In this document: one piece after another, positions 1 through 5,428 of the stretch
How positions within the stretch are numbered: the first letter of the stretch is position 1
How the letters are laid out: the number at the start of each line of letters is the position of its first letter
DNA from: Ruminococcus sp.
GTDB lineage: Bacteria > Bacillota > Clostridia > Oscillospirales > Ruminococcaceae
NCBI GenBank assembly: GCA_017544125.1
Contig: JAFYET010000061.1
Location: 1 to 6,497 of the forward strand
Direction: 5' to 3'
DNA length: 6,497 nucleotides
Program-made: the position numbers and the translations under genes
Notes under the pieces: generated by a model
Databases searched by the model: none
What the model was told of the DNA's origin: nothing
The model's input: the letters and a program-made list of their open reading frames with translations, nothing else

Positions 1-213
1 GAGTATGTAAGCGGTGAACCAAAGTCGGACGGCTATGAGAACAACGAGGTGCTTCTTATTTCAGCCGAGGAAGCGGCGGAGCGTGATGATATCACAAATA
101 TGAGCAGGGAGATACTGCGTGCGTTTATCGCCGACAAGTCAAATGTGCTTGGCAAGAGCAACTATGTGCCGAAGTCGGCAACGGCTGATAAATATGAGAT
201 ATATGGAGTTTGA
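1..213 (+). CDS. C-terminal 70 residues of a protein of uncertain family, possibly a NUDIX hydrolase
   Basis: The frame is open from base 1 to a TGA at 211-213, so the start lies outside the window. The visible end is hydrophilic and acidic, with no membrane segment. Its beginning (EYVSGEPKSDGYENNEV, then a serine/acid-rich turn) resembles the strand-loop-strand that follows the NUDIX box in many NUDIX hydrolases, where a Gly-Glu-Pro and a Glu-x-x-Glu-Val run are common. The NUDIX box itself would be upstream and cannot be seen, so this assignment is tentative. A helix of about 15 residues (near MSREILRAFIADK) and a polar tail ending KYEIYGV follow. The next gene, a clear NUDIX hydrolase, starts 55 bases downstream with no terminator between, so the two may be cotranscribed. 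Confidence 0.6.
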   Translation, partial: EYVSGEPKSDGYENNEVLLISAEEAAERDDITNMSREILRAFIADKSNVLGKSNYVPKSATADKYEIYGV

Positions 214-268
214 TATGAAAGCTGAATGACTGTAAAAAAAGCAATGTTAATCTAAGGGAGAGAATAGA

Positions 269-727
269 ATGGGTTATATATTAGATCTTAGAAAAATAGA
301 AGGTGTTGGTCAAAGACCGCTTCAAATGGTGGGATGTGGAGTGTTTATCTTTGATGAGCAAGACCGGGTTTTGTTGGAGCAGCGAACAGATGACGGTACA
401 TGGTGTGTACCCGCAGGCAGTATGGAACTGGGGGAGACACCGGAAGAGGCTGCCAGACGTGAGTGCTTGGAAGAAACAGGCTTGTGTGTAAAGGATTTGC
501 AATTTTACAATATGCAGTCGGGTGAAAAATGTCACTTTACCTATCCCAATGGAGATGAAGTGTATGCATTGGACATTAACTTTGTTTGCAGGTCATATGA
601 GGGAAATTTAAAGCGACAGGAAGAGGAAGTCCTACGGCTTCAATTTTTTGCTAAAGGAGAACTCCCGGAAAATTTGTGTGAGAATGATAAAGAAGTGATT
701 AAGGCAATATGGGAGAAACACTCTTGA
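269..727 (+). CDS. NUDIX hydrolase (MutT-like), 152 aa
   Basis: Cytoplasmic hydrolase expected to cleave a nucleoside diphosphate linked to another moiety, giving NMP plus phosphate-X; the substrate cannot be told from sequence. The NUDIX box is complete at residues 50-72 (G50, E56, R64-E65, E68-E69, G71), so the Mg-binding REx2EE core is intact. It follows a GVFIFDEQDRVLLEQR strand pair typical of the fold; the common Pro-Gly-Gly before the box is Pro-Ala-Gly (48-50). At 152 residues it is a single-domain NUDIX protein of usual length. The ATG is preceded by AAGGGAG at 254-260 with 8-nt spacing. Seven of its 15 leucines use TTG, whereas the sugar-operon genes downstream hardly use that codon, which hints at a different origin. 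It sits between a partial gene and a surface-domain remnant, so context gives no pathway. Confidence 0.93.
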   Translation: MGYILDLRKIEGVGQRPLQMVGCGVFIFDEQDRVLLEQRTDDGTWCVPAGSMELGETPEEAARRECLEETGLCVKDLQFYNMQSGEKCHFTYPNGDEVYALDINFVCRSYEGNLKRQEEEVLRLQFFAKGELPENLCENDKEVIKAIWEKHS

Positions 728-744
728 TAATTCGGAGATGATAG

Positions 745-1014
745 GTGACAGTCAAAGACATCAGCGGCCGTAACGTAGGATTCCTGACAGGAACAAAGGA
801 CGGCAAGAATTATGTTGAGATCCCGGATATTGCAGGTCCCGAGCTCGGCGATGACTACACTGTCACATTCGGCTCTCAGGGCAGCGTTAAGGTCAGCGCA
901 CTTTCATTTGCTGAAGCAGCGCTGAGGAATTACAGCAGCGACAGCAGCAAAAAAGCTCCCCTGGAGCGAGTGACCTCAGCGGCATTTGCAGAAAAATCCC
1001 CGGCGGGAACCTAA
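745..1014 (+). pseudogene. Remnant of an extracellular-protein C-terminal domain
   Basis: An 89-codon frame begins at GTG 745, immediately after an in-frame TAG at 742-744. The first ~60 residues read as a beta-rich module (VGFLTGTKDGKNYVEI, LGDDYTVTFG, VKVSALSFAEAAL, then a YSSDSS turn). From memory this matches the end domain of large secreted or surface proteins in Ruminococcus, in which residues after the SSD turn normally form a helix with a VVKALYNYAQAA-like sequence. Here that helix is replaced by an unrelated tail (APLERVTSAAF onward), and there is no signal peptide or upstream domain. Both ends therefore look lost, and I call it a gene fragment. A CGGAG at 733-737 lies 7 nt before the GTG, so a short protein could still be made; a genuine small secreted-type protein without a leader is the alternative. 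Confidence 0.5.
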
Positions 1015-1033
1015 CATACTGCATCCAAAAGAA

Positions 1034-1064
1034 AAAAGCTCTCACCGCGGAGAGCTTTTCTTTT
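1034..1064. terminator. Intrinsic terminator, probably bidirectional
   Basis: A perfect 10-bp stem (AAAAGCTCTC at 1034-1043 with GAGAGCTTTT at 1050-1059) closes a 6-base loop and is followed by CTTTTAT on the plus strand. The minus strand also has a T-rich tract (TTTTTTCTTTT) after the same hairpin, so it could stop transcription both ways. It lies 19 bases after the domain remnant and isolates the left part of the window from the GGDEF gene. Confidence 0.85.
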
Positions 1065-1190
1065 ATAGCCTGAGAAGCCTTTGGGGCAAGGCTGTGCTTT
1101 TTCACACGCAGACTTTTCCTGCACTATGACAGCAATTTCTAGTACTGATCTGCTTTTCTCTGACAATAGTATAGTAATGATACGATTCTA

Positions 1191-1219
1191 TTGCAATTTG
1201 CAGAAAATTATGATATACT
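1191..1219 (+). promoter_or_regulatory. Sigma-A-type promoter for the GGDEF gene
   Basis: TTGCAA at 1191-1196 is followed after exactly 17 bases by TATACT at 1214-1219, and the TG at 1211-1212 makes an extended -10. The expected start of transcription is near 1226, giving an untranslated leader of about 84 bases before ATG 1310. It is the best promoter match in the 295-base stretch between the remnant and the GGDEF gene; 1065-1190 holds nothing else I can name. Confidence 0.75.
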
Positions 1220-1231
1220 TTATTAAACAGG

Positions 1232-1247
1232 TCAGGTCTTCTCAGGT
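1232..1247 (+). repeat. Pair of TCAGGT direct repeats in the GGDEF leader
   Basis: TCAGGT occurs at 1232-1237 and again at 1242-1247, a 10-bp step (about one helical turn), just downstream of the predicted transcription start. A weak stem (CAGG 1243-1246 with CCTG 1255-1258) overlaps the second copy. These could be an operator or chance; nothing else supports a function. Confidence 0.25.
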
Positions 1248-1298
1248 AAACCGGCCTGGTGAAAAAAATGATATAACAAACTGATCACAATGCTGTGA

Positions 1299-1303
1299 AA
1301 GGA
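1299..1303 (+). promoter_or_regulatory. Ribosome binding site that sets the GGDEF start at ATG 1310
   Basis: AAGGA lies 6 nt before ATG 1310. The longer reading frame from GTG 1295 would put this site inside the coding region and has no good Shine-Dalgarno of its own, so 1310 is preferred. Confidence 0.75.
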
Positions 1304-1309
1304 TCTCAA

Positions 1310-2428
1310 ATGATAAAAGATTATTTGCTTCAGGACTGGTCTTTGATACTGGTTTTGTCAGCGTTTGCGATAGCCCTCAGGATCACCGTCTTTCTGGATA
1401 AAACGACCATCAGGCGAATGTATATCATGATAGCCGGTGTGTTCTTGCTTTCTATTGTGGTATTCGTGGAGTTCAGATGCGCAGCACGCGGCGAATACAG
1501 AACCCTGCGAAGTATTCTGATGGCCATAAGATACAGTGCCACACCGTTTATCATCTCGCAGATCATCTATACTCTGGTAAAGAAACAGACCTTGTATATA
1601 TTCATCCCCTCGATAATTCTTTCTGTGATAGATATCGTTTCGATATTCACAGGCATCGTATTCAGAGTGGAAGATGATAACAGCTTCTCGCGCGGCCCCC
1701 TCGGCTACCTGCCTTTCATTGTGGCGGGACTGTACTGTGCCGTACTGGTCTATCTTCTTTTCAAAAGATGCAACAAAAAGCTCATGGAGATCATTCCGAT
1801 CGCCTTTCTCTGTTTCGCTCTGCTTTCATGTCTGATCTTCCCGTTTATATTCGGAAGTGATTTTTCAAAGATCTTCTGCTCTACTATCGCCATAGCGCTG
1901 TTCGTATATTATGTTTTTGAAATACTCCAGCAAACCAAAAAGGACTCCCTTACAGGACTGCTCAACCGGCACGCCTACCACGCCGATATCCGCAAGAATC
2001 CCGAAGAGATCACAGCTCTTATATCTATAGATATGAACGGGCTGAAGGTCATAAACGATACGCAGGGTCACGCTGCCGGTGATGAAGCGCTTATAACGCT
2101 GGCGCTCTGCTTTCGCAGGGCTTTGAAAAGCAGGCAGTTCGGCTACAGGATAGGCGGAGACGAATTTGTTATCCTCTGCCGCAAAGTTCAGCAAGCCGAA
2201 ATGACGGAACTGATCGAACGCATCGAAACCAATGTTGCCGAAACACAATACACCTGCTCTCTGGGGCACAGCTTCTCCGCAGACGGCAAAAAGCCGATAG
2301 AGGATATGCTCAAAGAGTCCGATATTATGATGTACGCTATGAAGGAACGCTTTTACAAAGAACACGGCCAGAAAGCTGTCAAGGCAAAGTGGGAAGAGAA
2401 ACAGAAAGCCCACGAGTCAGATGTGTAA
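1310..2428 (+). CDS. Membrane-bound diguanylate cyclase (GGDEF domain), 372 aa
   Basis: Predicted to make cyclic di-GMP from two GTP at the inner face of the membrane. The first ~205 residues hold about seven hydrophobic helices (the first near 11-29, the last ending near 207) separated by short charged loops, with no recognisable ligand-binding domain; this is probably the sensory part. The GGDEF domain runs from D212 (DSLTGLLNR) to about 360. Catalytic features are present: D241 and the DMNGLK.IND run (241-250), GH at 253-254, GD at 257-258, and an exact GGDEF at 282-286. The product-inhibition I-site RxxD expected nine residues before the motif is KSRQ instead, so feedback inhibition is probably absent. 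It has its own promoter and terminator, so it is a single-gene unit. The start at 1310 is chosen over GTG 1295 on ribosome binding site position. Confidence 0.92.
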   Translation: MIKDYLLQDWSLILVLSAFAIALRITVFLDKTTIRRMYIMIAGVFLLSIVVFVEFRCAARGEYRTLRSILMAIRYSATPFIISQIIYTLVKKQTLYIFIPSIILSVIDIVSIFTGIVFRVEDDNSFSRGPLGYLPFIVAGLYCAVLVYLLFKRCNKKLMEIIPIAFLCFALLSCLIFPFIFGSDFSKIFCSTIAIALFVYYVFEILQQTKKDSLTGLLNRHAYHADIRKNPEEITALISIDMNGLKVINDTQGHAAGDEALITLALCFRRALKSRQFGYRIGGDEFVILCRKVQQAEMTELIERIETNVAETQYTCSLGHSFSADGKKPIEDMLKESDIMMYAMKERFYKEHGQKAVKAKWEEKQKAHESDV

Positions 2429-2468
2429 AAACGTATCACAGCAAATTACATACAGGAAGCAGCATACG

Positions 2469-2498
2469 GCGCTCTGCACAAAGCAGGGCGCTTTTTTT
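2469..2498 (+). terminator. Intrinsic terminator of the GGDEF gene
   Basis: A 9-bp GC-rich stem (GCGCTCTGC 2469-2477 with GCAGGGCGC 2483-2491, one T-G wobble) with a 5-base loop is followed by seven T residues at 2492-2498. The minus strand lacks a T-run after the hairpin, so it mainly serves the GGDEF transcript. It sits 9 bases from the end of the convergent AraC-family gene. Confidence 0.9.
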
Positions 2499-2507
2499 GT
2501 CGGAGCT

Positions 2508-3314
2508 TTACATCTGACCCTTCGGGCTTTTCCCGAAGCGTTTGACATAAGCCCTGTAAAAATTTGAATAATCACCGAAGCCGCATTCGTCAGCGGCTCT
2601 TTTGGCTGACATGCCGTTCTCTATCATGCTTTTTGCGGCGATCAGCCTTTTTGCGGTGATATAATCCCAGGGTGAGGTGCCCGTTGCATTCTTAAACACC
2701 CTGCCGAACTGCGAACGGCTCAGATAGAAATGCTCCGCAAGCCTGTCGGCATTCAGCTCCTCAAAAAGATGTTCATTTACATATCTCAGCATCTGAGCTT
2801 CAAAGCTGTTTTCATCCGGCACAGGCTGCCTTTCAGGATGCCGGCTCCCAAGTTCATCAAGTATCTGCATTACCCCGAGGGTCATTCTGACCCTTCTTGT
2901 GTAATCGTCGGTCTCATCGCTGCAAAGCTGCCTGAACACATTTTCAAAACCCCTTAGGTAAAAAGAATTGTTTTTGCCTAGCTCTCTGTCTGTATATACC
3001 GAGGTGAACCGGCGCTCCGGGTCGATGCTGTCCAGAGCGGATAAGGGGAAGTTCAGAGCATATCTCTCATATCTTTCCGGGCGCAGTATCCTGATACAGT
3101 GTGCCTCTCCTGCCCGCATTATAAGCGTGCTTCCCTTCTCCAAGGGATACACGGAGCCCTCCACAAGGTATTGCGCACAGCCAGAGATGAAATAGAATAT
3201 CTCGCACCTGTCGTGAACATGGAAATCAAAGTTCTTCCCGTCCGGATGTTCGTCAACAGCATAACGGATATACATATCACCGACATTAAATTCTTTCAGT
3301 GTGTCCAAAGCCAT
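2508..3314 (-). CDS. AraC/XylS-family transcriptional regulator, 268 aa
   Basis: Likely the substrate-responsive regulator of the divergent sugar operon. The N-terminal half (about 20-90) is an AraC-type cupin sensor with an HxHx3E cluster at H32, H34 and E38 and a later H72, which could bind metal or ligand. The C-terminal ~95 residues form the two-helix-turn-helix DNA-binding domain: first HTH about 190-210 (RLAEHFYLSRSQFGRVFKN), second about 236-261, with the family's GF..YSNFYR..K..G.SP signature. Length is normal. Start: an upstream in-frame GTG at 3338 would overlap the -10 box and is rejected. ATG 3314 is only 2 nt from AAGGAG (3322-3317 on the minus strand), while TTG 3308 has ideal 8-nt spacing; either may be used. 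Two direct repeats next to its promoter are its probable operator and would also allow self-repression. Confidence 0.93.
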   Translation of the reverse strand: MALDTLKEFNVGDMYIRYAVDEHPDGKNFDFHVHDRCEIFYFISGCAQYLVEGSVYPLEKGSTLIMRAGEAHCIRILRPERYERYALNFPLSALDSIDPERRFTSVYTDRELGKNNSFYLRGFENVFRQLCSDETDDYTRRVRMTLGVMQILDELGSRHPERQPVPDENSFEAQMLRYVNEHLFEELNADRLAEHFYLSRSQFGRVFKNATGTSPWDYITAKRLIAAKSMIENGMSAKRAADECGFGDYSNFYRAYVKRFGKSPKGQM

Positions 3315-3328
3315 CACTCCTTGAATCC

Positions 3329-3357
3329 AGTATAGCACACTATGAACAGATTTGCAA
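3329..3357 (-). promoter_or_regulatory. Promoter of the AraC-family regulator
   Basis: On the minus strand TTGCAA (3357-3352) precedes TATACT (3334-3329) by 17 bases, with a TG one base before the -10. Transcription should start near 3322, leaving only about ten leader bases before ATG 3314. The -35 lies within the first operator repeat, as expected for autoregulation. Confidence 0.7.
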
Positions 3358-3379
3358 TACTTTTGAACAAATAAGCAAT
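3343..3379. promoter_or_regulatory. Probable AraC-type operator: two 16-bp direct repeats, 21 bp apart
   Basis: TGAACAGATTTGCAAT (3343-3358) and TGAACAAATAAGCAAT (3364-3379) match at 13 of 16 positions, with both ends (TGAACA and GCAAT) fully conserved. The start-to-start distance is 21 bp, two helical turns, which places two regulator subunits on the same DNA face, as in the half-sites of classical AraC operators. The right copy touches the -35 of the operon promoter and the left copy contains the -35 of the regulator promoter, suggesting activation to the right and repression to the left. Binding by this regulator is inferred. Confidence 0.65.
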
Positions 3380-3407
3380 TCCAATGTGATTATGTTTATG
3401 GTATTAT
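3379..3407 (+). promoter_or_regulatory. Activator-dependent promoter of the sugar operon
   Basis: A good -10, TATTAT at 3402-3407, has only a poor -35 (TTCCAA, 3379-3384) at 17-bp spacing. Weak -35 elements next to activator half-sites are typical of AraC-controlled promoters. Transcription would start near 3414, giving a leader of about 25 bases that carries the ribosome binding site. Confidence 0.6.
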
Positions 3408-3438
3408 CTAATCAGAATAAAACAAGGAGGTCAGCTGT

Positions 3439-4251
3439 ATGAAATTCAGAATAGCAGCTTTCGCAGATGAAGCAGCATCAGATCTTAACGGACAGATAGC
3501 TTCGATGAAGAAAAACGGGATAAAGCTCCTTGAGATAAGGGGCGTTGACGGCGAGAACGTTGCCGATCTCTCAAAGCAGAAAGCCGGAGAGATCCGCAAA
3601 AGGCTGGATGATGAAGGGATCGGTGTCTGGTCGATCGGTTCACCCTTCGGGAAGATCGGCATCGGTGATGACTTTGCTTCCCACCTTGACAGCTTCAAAC
3701 ACACTCTTGAAACCGCTTACATCCTCGGATGCAGACATTTCAGACTGTTCAGCTTCTACGGAACGTCCGATACCGCGCCTGTGCTTGAAAGACTTGCAGA
3801 TTTTATTGATGCGGCAAAAGGCAGCGGTATCATCCTGTGCCACGAAAACGAAAAAGGCATCTACGGAGATACAGCAGACAAATGTCTGGAGATACACAAG
3901 TCGCTGCCGCAGTTAAGGGCGATATTCGATCCTGCCAATTTCATTCAGTGCGGTCAGGAAACCAAAGCCGCCTGGGATATGCTTTCGCCTTATGTTGAGT
4001 ATATGCATATCAAGGATGCTCTTGCAGACGGCTCTGTTGTGCCGGCAGGCAAGGGCGACGGCGAGCTTGGGTATCTGCTTGGAAGGTATAAGGGAGATGT
4101 GCTCACGGTGGAGCCTCATCTGTCCGTATTCAACGGGCTTGAAGAGCTTGAAGCCGGGCAGAGATCACAGATCGTGAAATATGCCTATCCCGATTCGCAG
4201 ACAGCATTTTCCGCAGCAGTGGACGCACTAAAAGAATTGATCGGAGGATAA
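3439..4251 (+). CDS. Sugar phosphate isomerase/epimerase-type TIM barrel, 270 aa
   Basis: Member of the xylose isomerase-like / AP endonuclease 2 TIM-barrel superfamily, whose soluble, metal-dependent enzymes include sugar epimerases, IolE/IolI-type inositol enzymes and keto-sugar lyases. The four metal-ligand positions can be read: E136 (CHENEKG), D164 (IFDPANF), H190 (MHIKDA, followed by K192 and D193) and E225 (VEPH). The opening FADEA and internal EIRGVDG are usual first-strand and second-strand motifs of this family. Length is typical for a full barrel. The start is firm: AAGGAGG at 3424-3430, 8 nt before ATG. It is the first gene of the operon, directly under the presumed AraC-controlled promoter, and its last codons contain the ribosome binding site of the next gene, implying translational coupling. 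Its substrate is unknown; phosphorylated and non-phosphorylated sugars are both possible. Confidence 0.9.
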   Translation: MKFRIAAFADEAASDLNGQIASMKKNGIKLLEIRGVDGENVADLSKQKAGEIRKRLDDEGIGVWSIGSPFGKIGIGDDFASHLDSFKHTLETAYILGCRHFRLFSFYGTSDTAPVLERLADFIDAAKGSGIILCHENEKGIYGDTADKCLEIHKSLPQLRAIFDPANFIQCGQETKAAWDMLSPYVEYMHIKDALADGSVVPAGKGDGELGYLLGRYKGDVLTVEPHLSVFNGLEELEAGQRSQIVKYAYPDSQTAFSAAVDALKELIGG

Positions 4252-4255
4252 GAAT

Positions 4256-5428
4256 ATGGAACAGATAAGACTTGGAATAATCGGAATGGGAAATATGGGC
4301 AGCGGACATCTGAGAAGCATTCTCAACGGCGACAGCCCCAGGATCACAGTTACCGCCTTTGCGGACACCGACCCGGAAAAGCTCCTAAGAGCAAGCGAGC
4401 TCTGCCCTGCCGCTGCAGCCTTTGACAGCGCAGAAAAACTGCTTGACAGCAGGCTTATAGATGCTGCGCTTATCGCAGTTGTGCATTACGATCACCCGAG
4501 GCTTGCGATCGAATGCTTCAGCCGGGGGATACACGTAATGACAGAAAAGCCTGCCGGAGTATTTACAAGGCAGGTGCGTGAGATGAACGAAGCCGCAAAG
4601 GCTTCAAATGTTAAATTCGGGATAATGCTCAATCAGCGCACAAACCCCATATATGCCAGAGCAAGAGAGATAGTCCGCAGCGGACAGCTGGGAGAGCTGA
4701 AAAGGCTTGTCTGGGTAGTTACCAACTGGTACCGCACTCAGGCCTACTATGACTCGGGCAGCTGGCGTGCCACCTGGAACGGCGAAGGCGGCGGCGTCCT
4801 GCTCAATCAGGCTCCGCACAATCTCGATCTCTGGCAGTGGATATTCGGTATGCCCCGAAGGATAAGAGCTTTCTGCACAGTCGGGAAATATCATAAGATC
4901 GGTGTGGAGGACGATGTTACCATTTACGGAGAATATGAAAACGGTGCAACAGCCGTGTTTATATCCACCACAGGAGAAGCCCCCGGTTCAAACCGGCTTG
5001 AAATATCGGGGACCAAGGGCAAGCTCGTCCTTGAAGACGGCAAGCTGAAATGGTGGAGACTGAAAGAGGATGAACGTGTTACCTGCTTCAACTGCAAGGA
5101 CGGCTTTGTATGGCCCGAAAGTGATTATGAAGAGTTCTCCGCAGAGGAGCCCGACGGGCATCCGCTGATACTCAACAACTTTGCAGATGCCATACTTGAC
5201 GGAGCAGAGCTTATTGCTCCGGGAGAGGAGGGGTTGAATTCCCTCTCGATCTCCAATGCTGCCTATATTTCCTCCTGGACAGACAACTGGGCAGAGATAC
5301 CGGTTAACGAGGATGTGTTTGAAAAGCACCTTGCAGAGCTTTGCAGCAGCGAAAAAGCCGTAAAGAAAAGAGTTCAGATAAGTGAAACCGCCGAAAAGCT
5401 CAGTGAAAGGTGGAGAGTTCGCTGGTGA
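4256..5428 (+). CDS. Gfo/Idh/MocA-family NAD(P)-dependent oxidoreductase, 390 aa
   Basis: Cytoplasmic dehydrogenase acting on a sugar, inositol or glycoside hydroxyl. The N-terminal Rossmann fold has GMGNMG at 10-15 for dinucleotide binding, and the EKP motif at 97-99 supplies the catalytic lysine K98. The C-terminal alpha/beta domain carries GGGVLLNQAPHNLDLW, with H188 and D191 in the usual catalytic helix. In inositol dehydrogenase the residue four before this His is Asp; here it is N184, seen from memory in a large Firmicutes subfamily with the same NQ.PH.LDLW run. Length is usual. The ribosome binding site GGAGG (4243-4247) lies inside the end of the upstream gene, 8 nt before ATG, and the intergenic gap is 4 nt. 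The pairing with a TIM-barrel isomerase suggests oxidation to a keto sugar followed by isomerisation, epimerisation or elimination. Confidence 0.93.
   Translation: MEQIRLGIIGMGNMGSGHLRSILNGDSPRITVTAFADTDPEKLLRASELCPAAAAFDSAEKLLDSRLIDAALIAVVHYDHPRLAIECFSRGIHVMTEKPAGVFTRQVREMNEAAKASNVKFGIMLNQRTNPIYARAREIVRSGQLGELKRLVWVVTNWYRTQAYYDSGSWRATWNGEGGGVLLNQAPHNLDLWQWIFGMPRRIRAFCTVGKYHKIGVEDDVTIYGEYENGATAVFISTTGEAPGSNRLEISGTKGKLVLEDGKLKWWRLKEDERVTCFNCKDGFVWPESDYEEFSAEEPDGHPLILNNFADAILDGAELIAPGEEGLNSLSISNAAYISSWTDNWAEIPVNEDVFEKHLAELCSSEKAVKKRVQISETAEKLSERWRVRW
5412..5417 (+). promoter_or_regulatory. Ribosome binding site that sets the transporter start at GTG 5425
   Basis: GGAGAG lies 7 nt before GTG 5425. 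That GTG overlaps the preceding stop as GTGA (5425-5428), a common coupled start. An earlier in-frame GTG at 5410 has no usable site and is rejected. Confidence 0.75.

Noticed and set aside
1160..1186. Second promoter upstream of the GGDEF gene (CTGACA with TACGAT)
   Set aside because: The spacing is only 15 bp and both elements are poor; the site at 1191-1219 is far better.
1295..1309. Upstream GTG start for the GGDEF protein
   Set aside because: It would bury the AAGGA ribosome binding site in the coding region and adds only five residues without a Shine-Dalgarno of its own.
1226..1309. A riboswitch in the GGDEF leader
   Set aside because: About 84 bases with only weak short stems and no core motif of the c-di-GMP or other classes that I recognise.
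1865..2413. Long minus-strand frame of 182 codons opposite the GGDEF gene
   Set aside because: It is antisense to a clear GGDEF domain, has no ribosome binding site and shows no family features; other long opposite-strand frames over the oxidoreductase and transporter are rejected for the same reason.
3315..3338. Extended N-terminus of the AraC-family regulator from GTG 3338
   Set aside because: The extension spans the predicted -10 box and transcription start, and the real ribosome binding site lies inside it.
3361..3407. TTGAAC at 3363-3368 as the -35 of the operon promoter
   Set aside because: The distance to TATTAT is 33 bp, too far; the hexamer is better explained as part of the second operator repeat.
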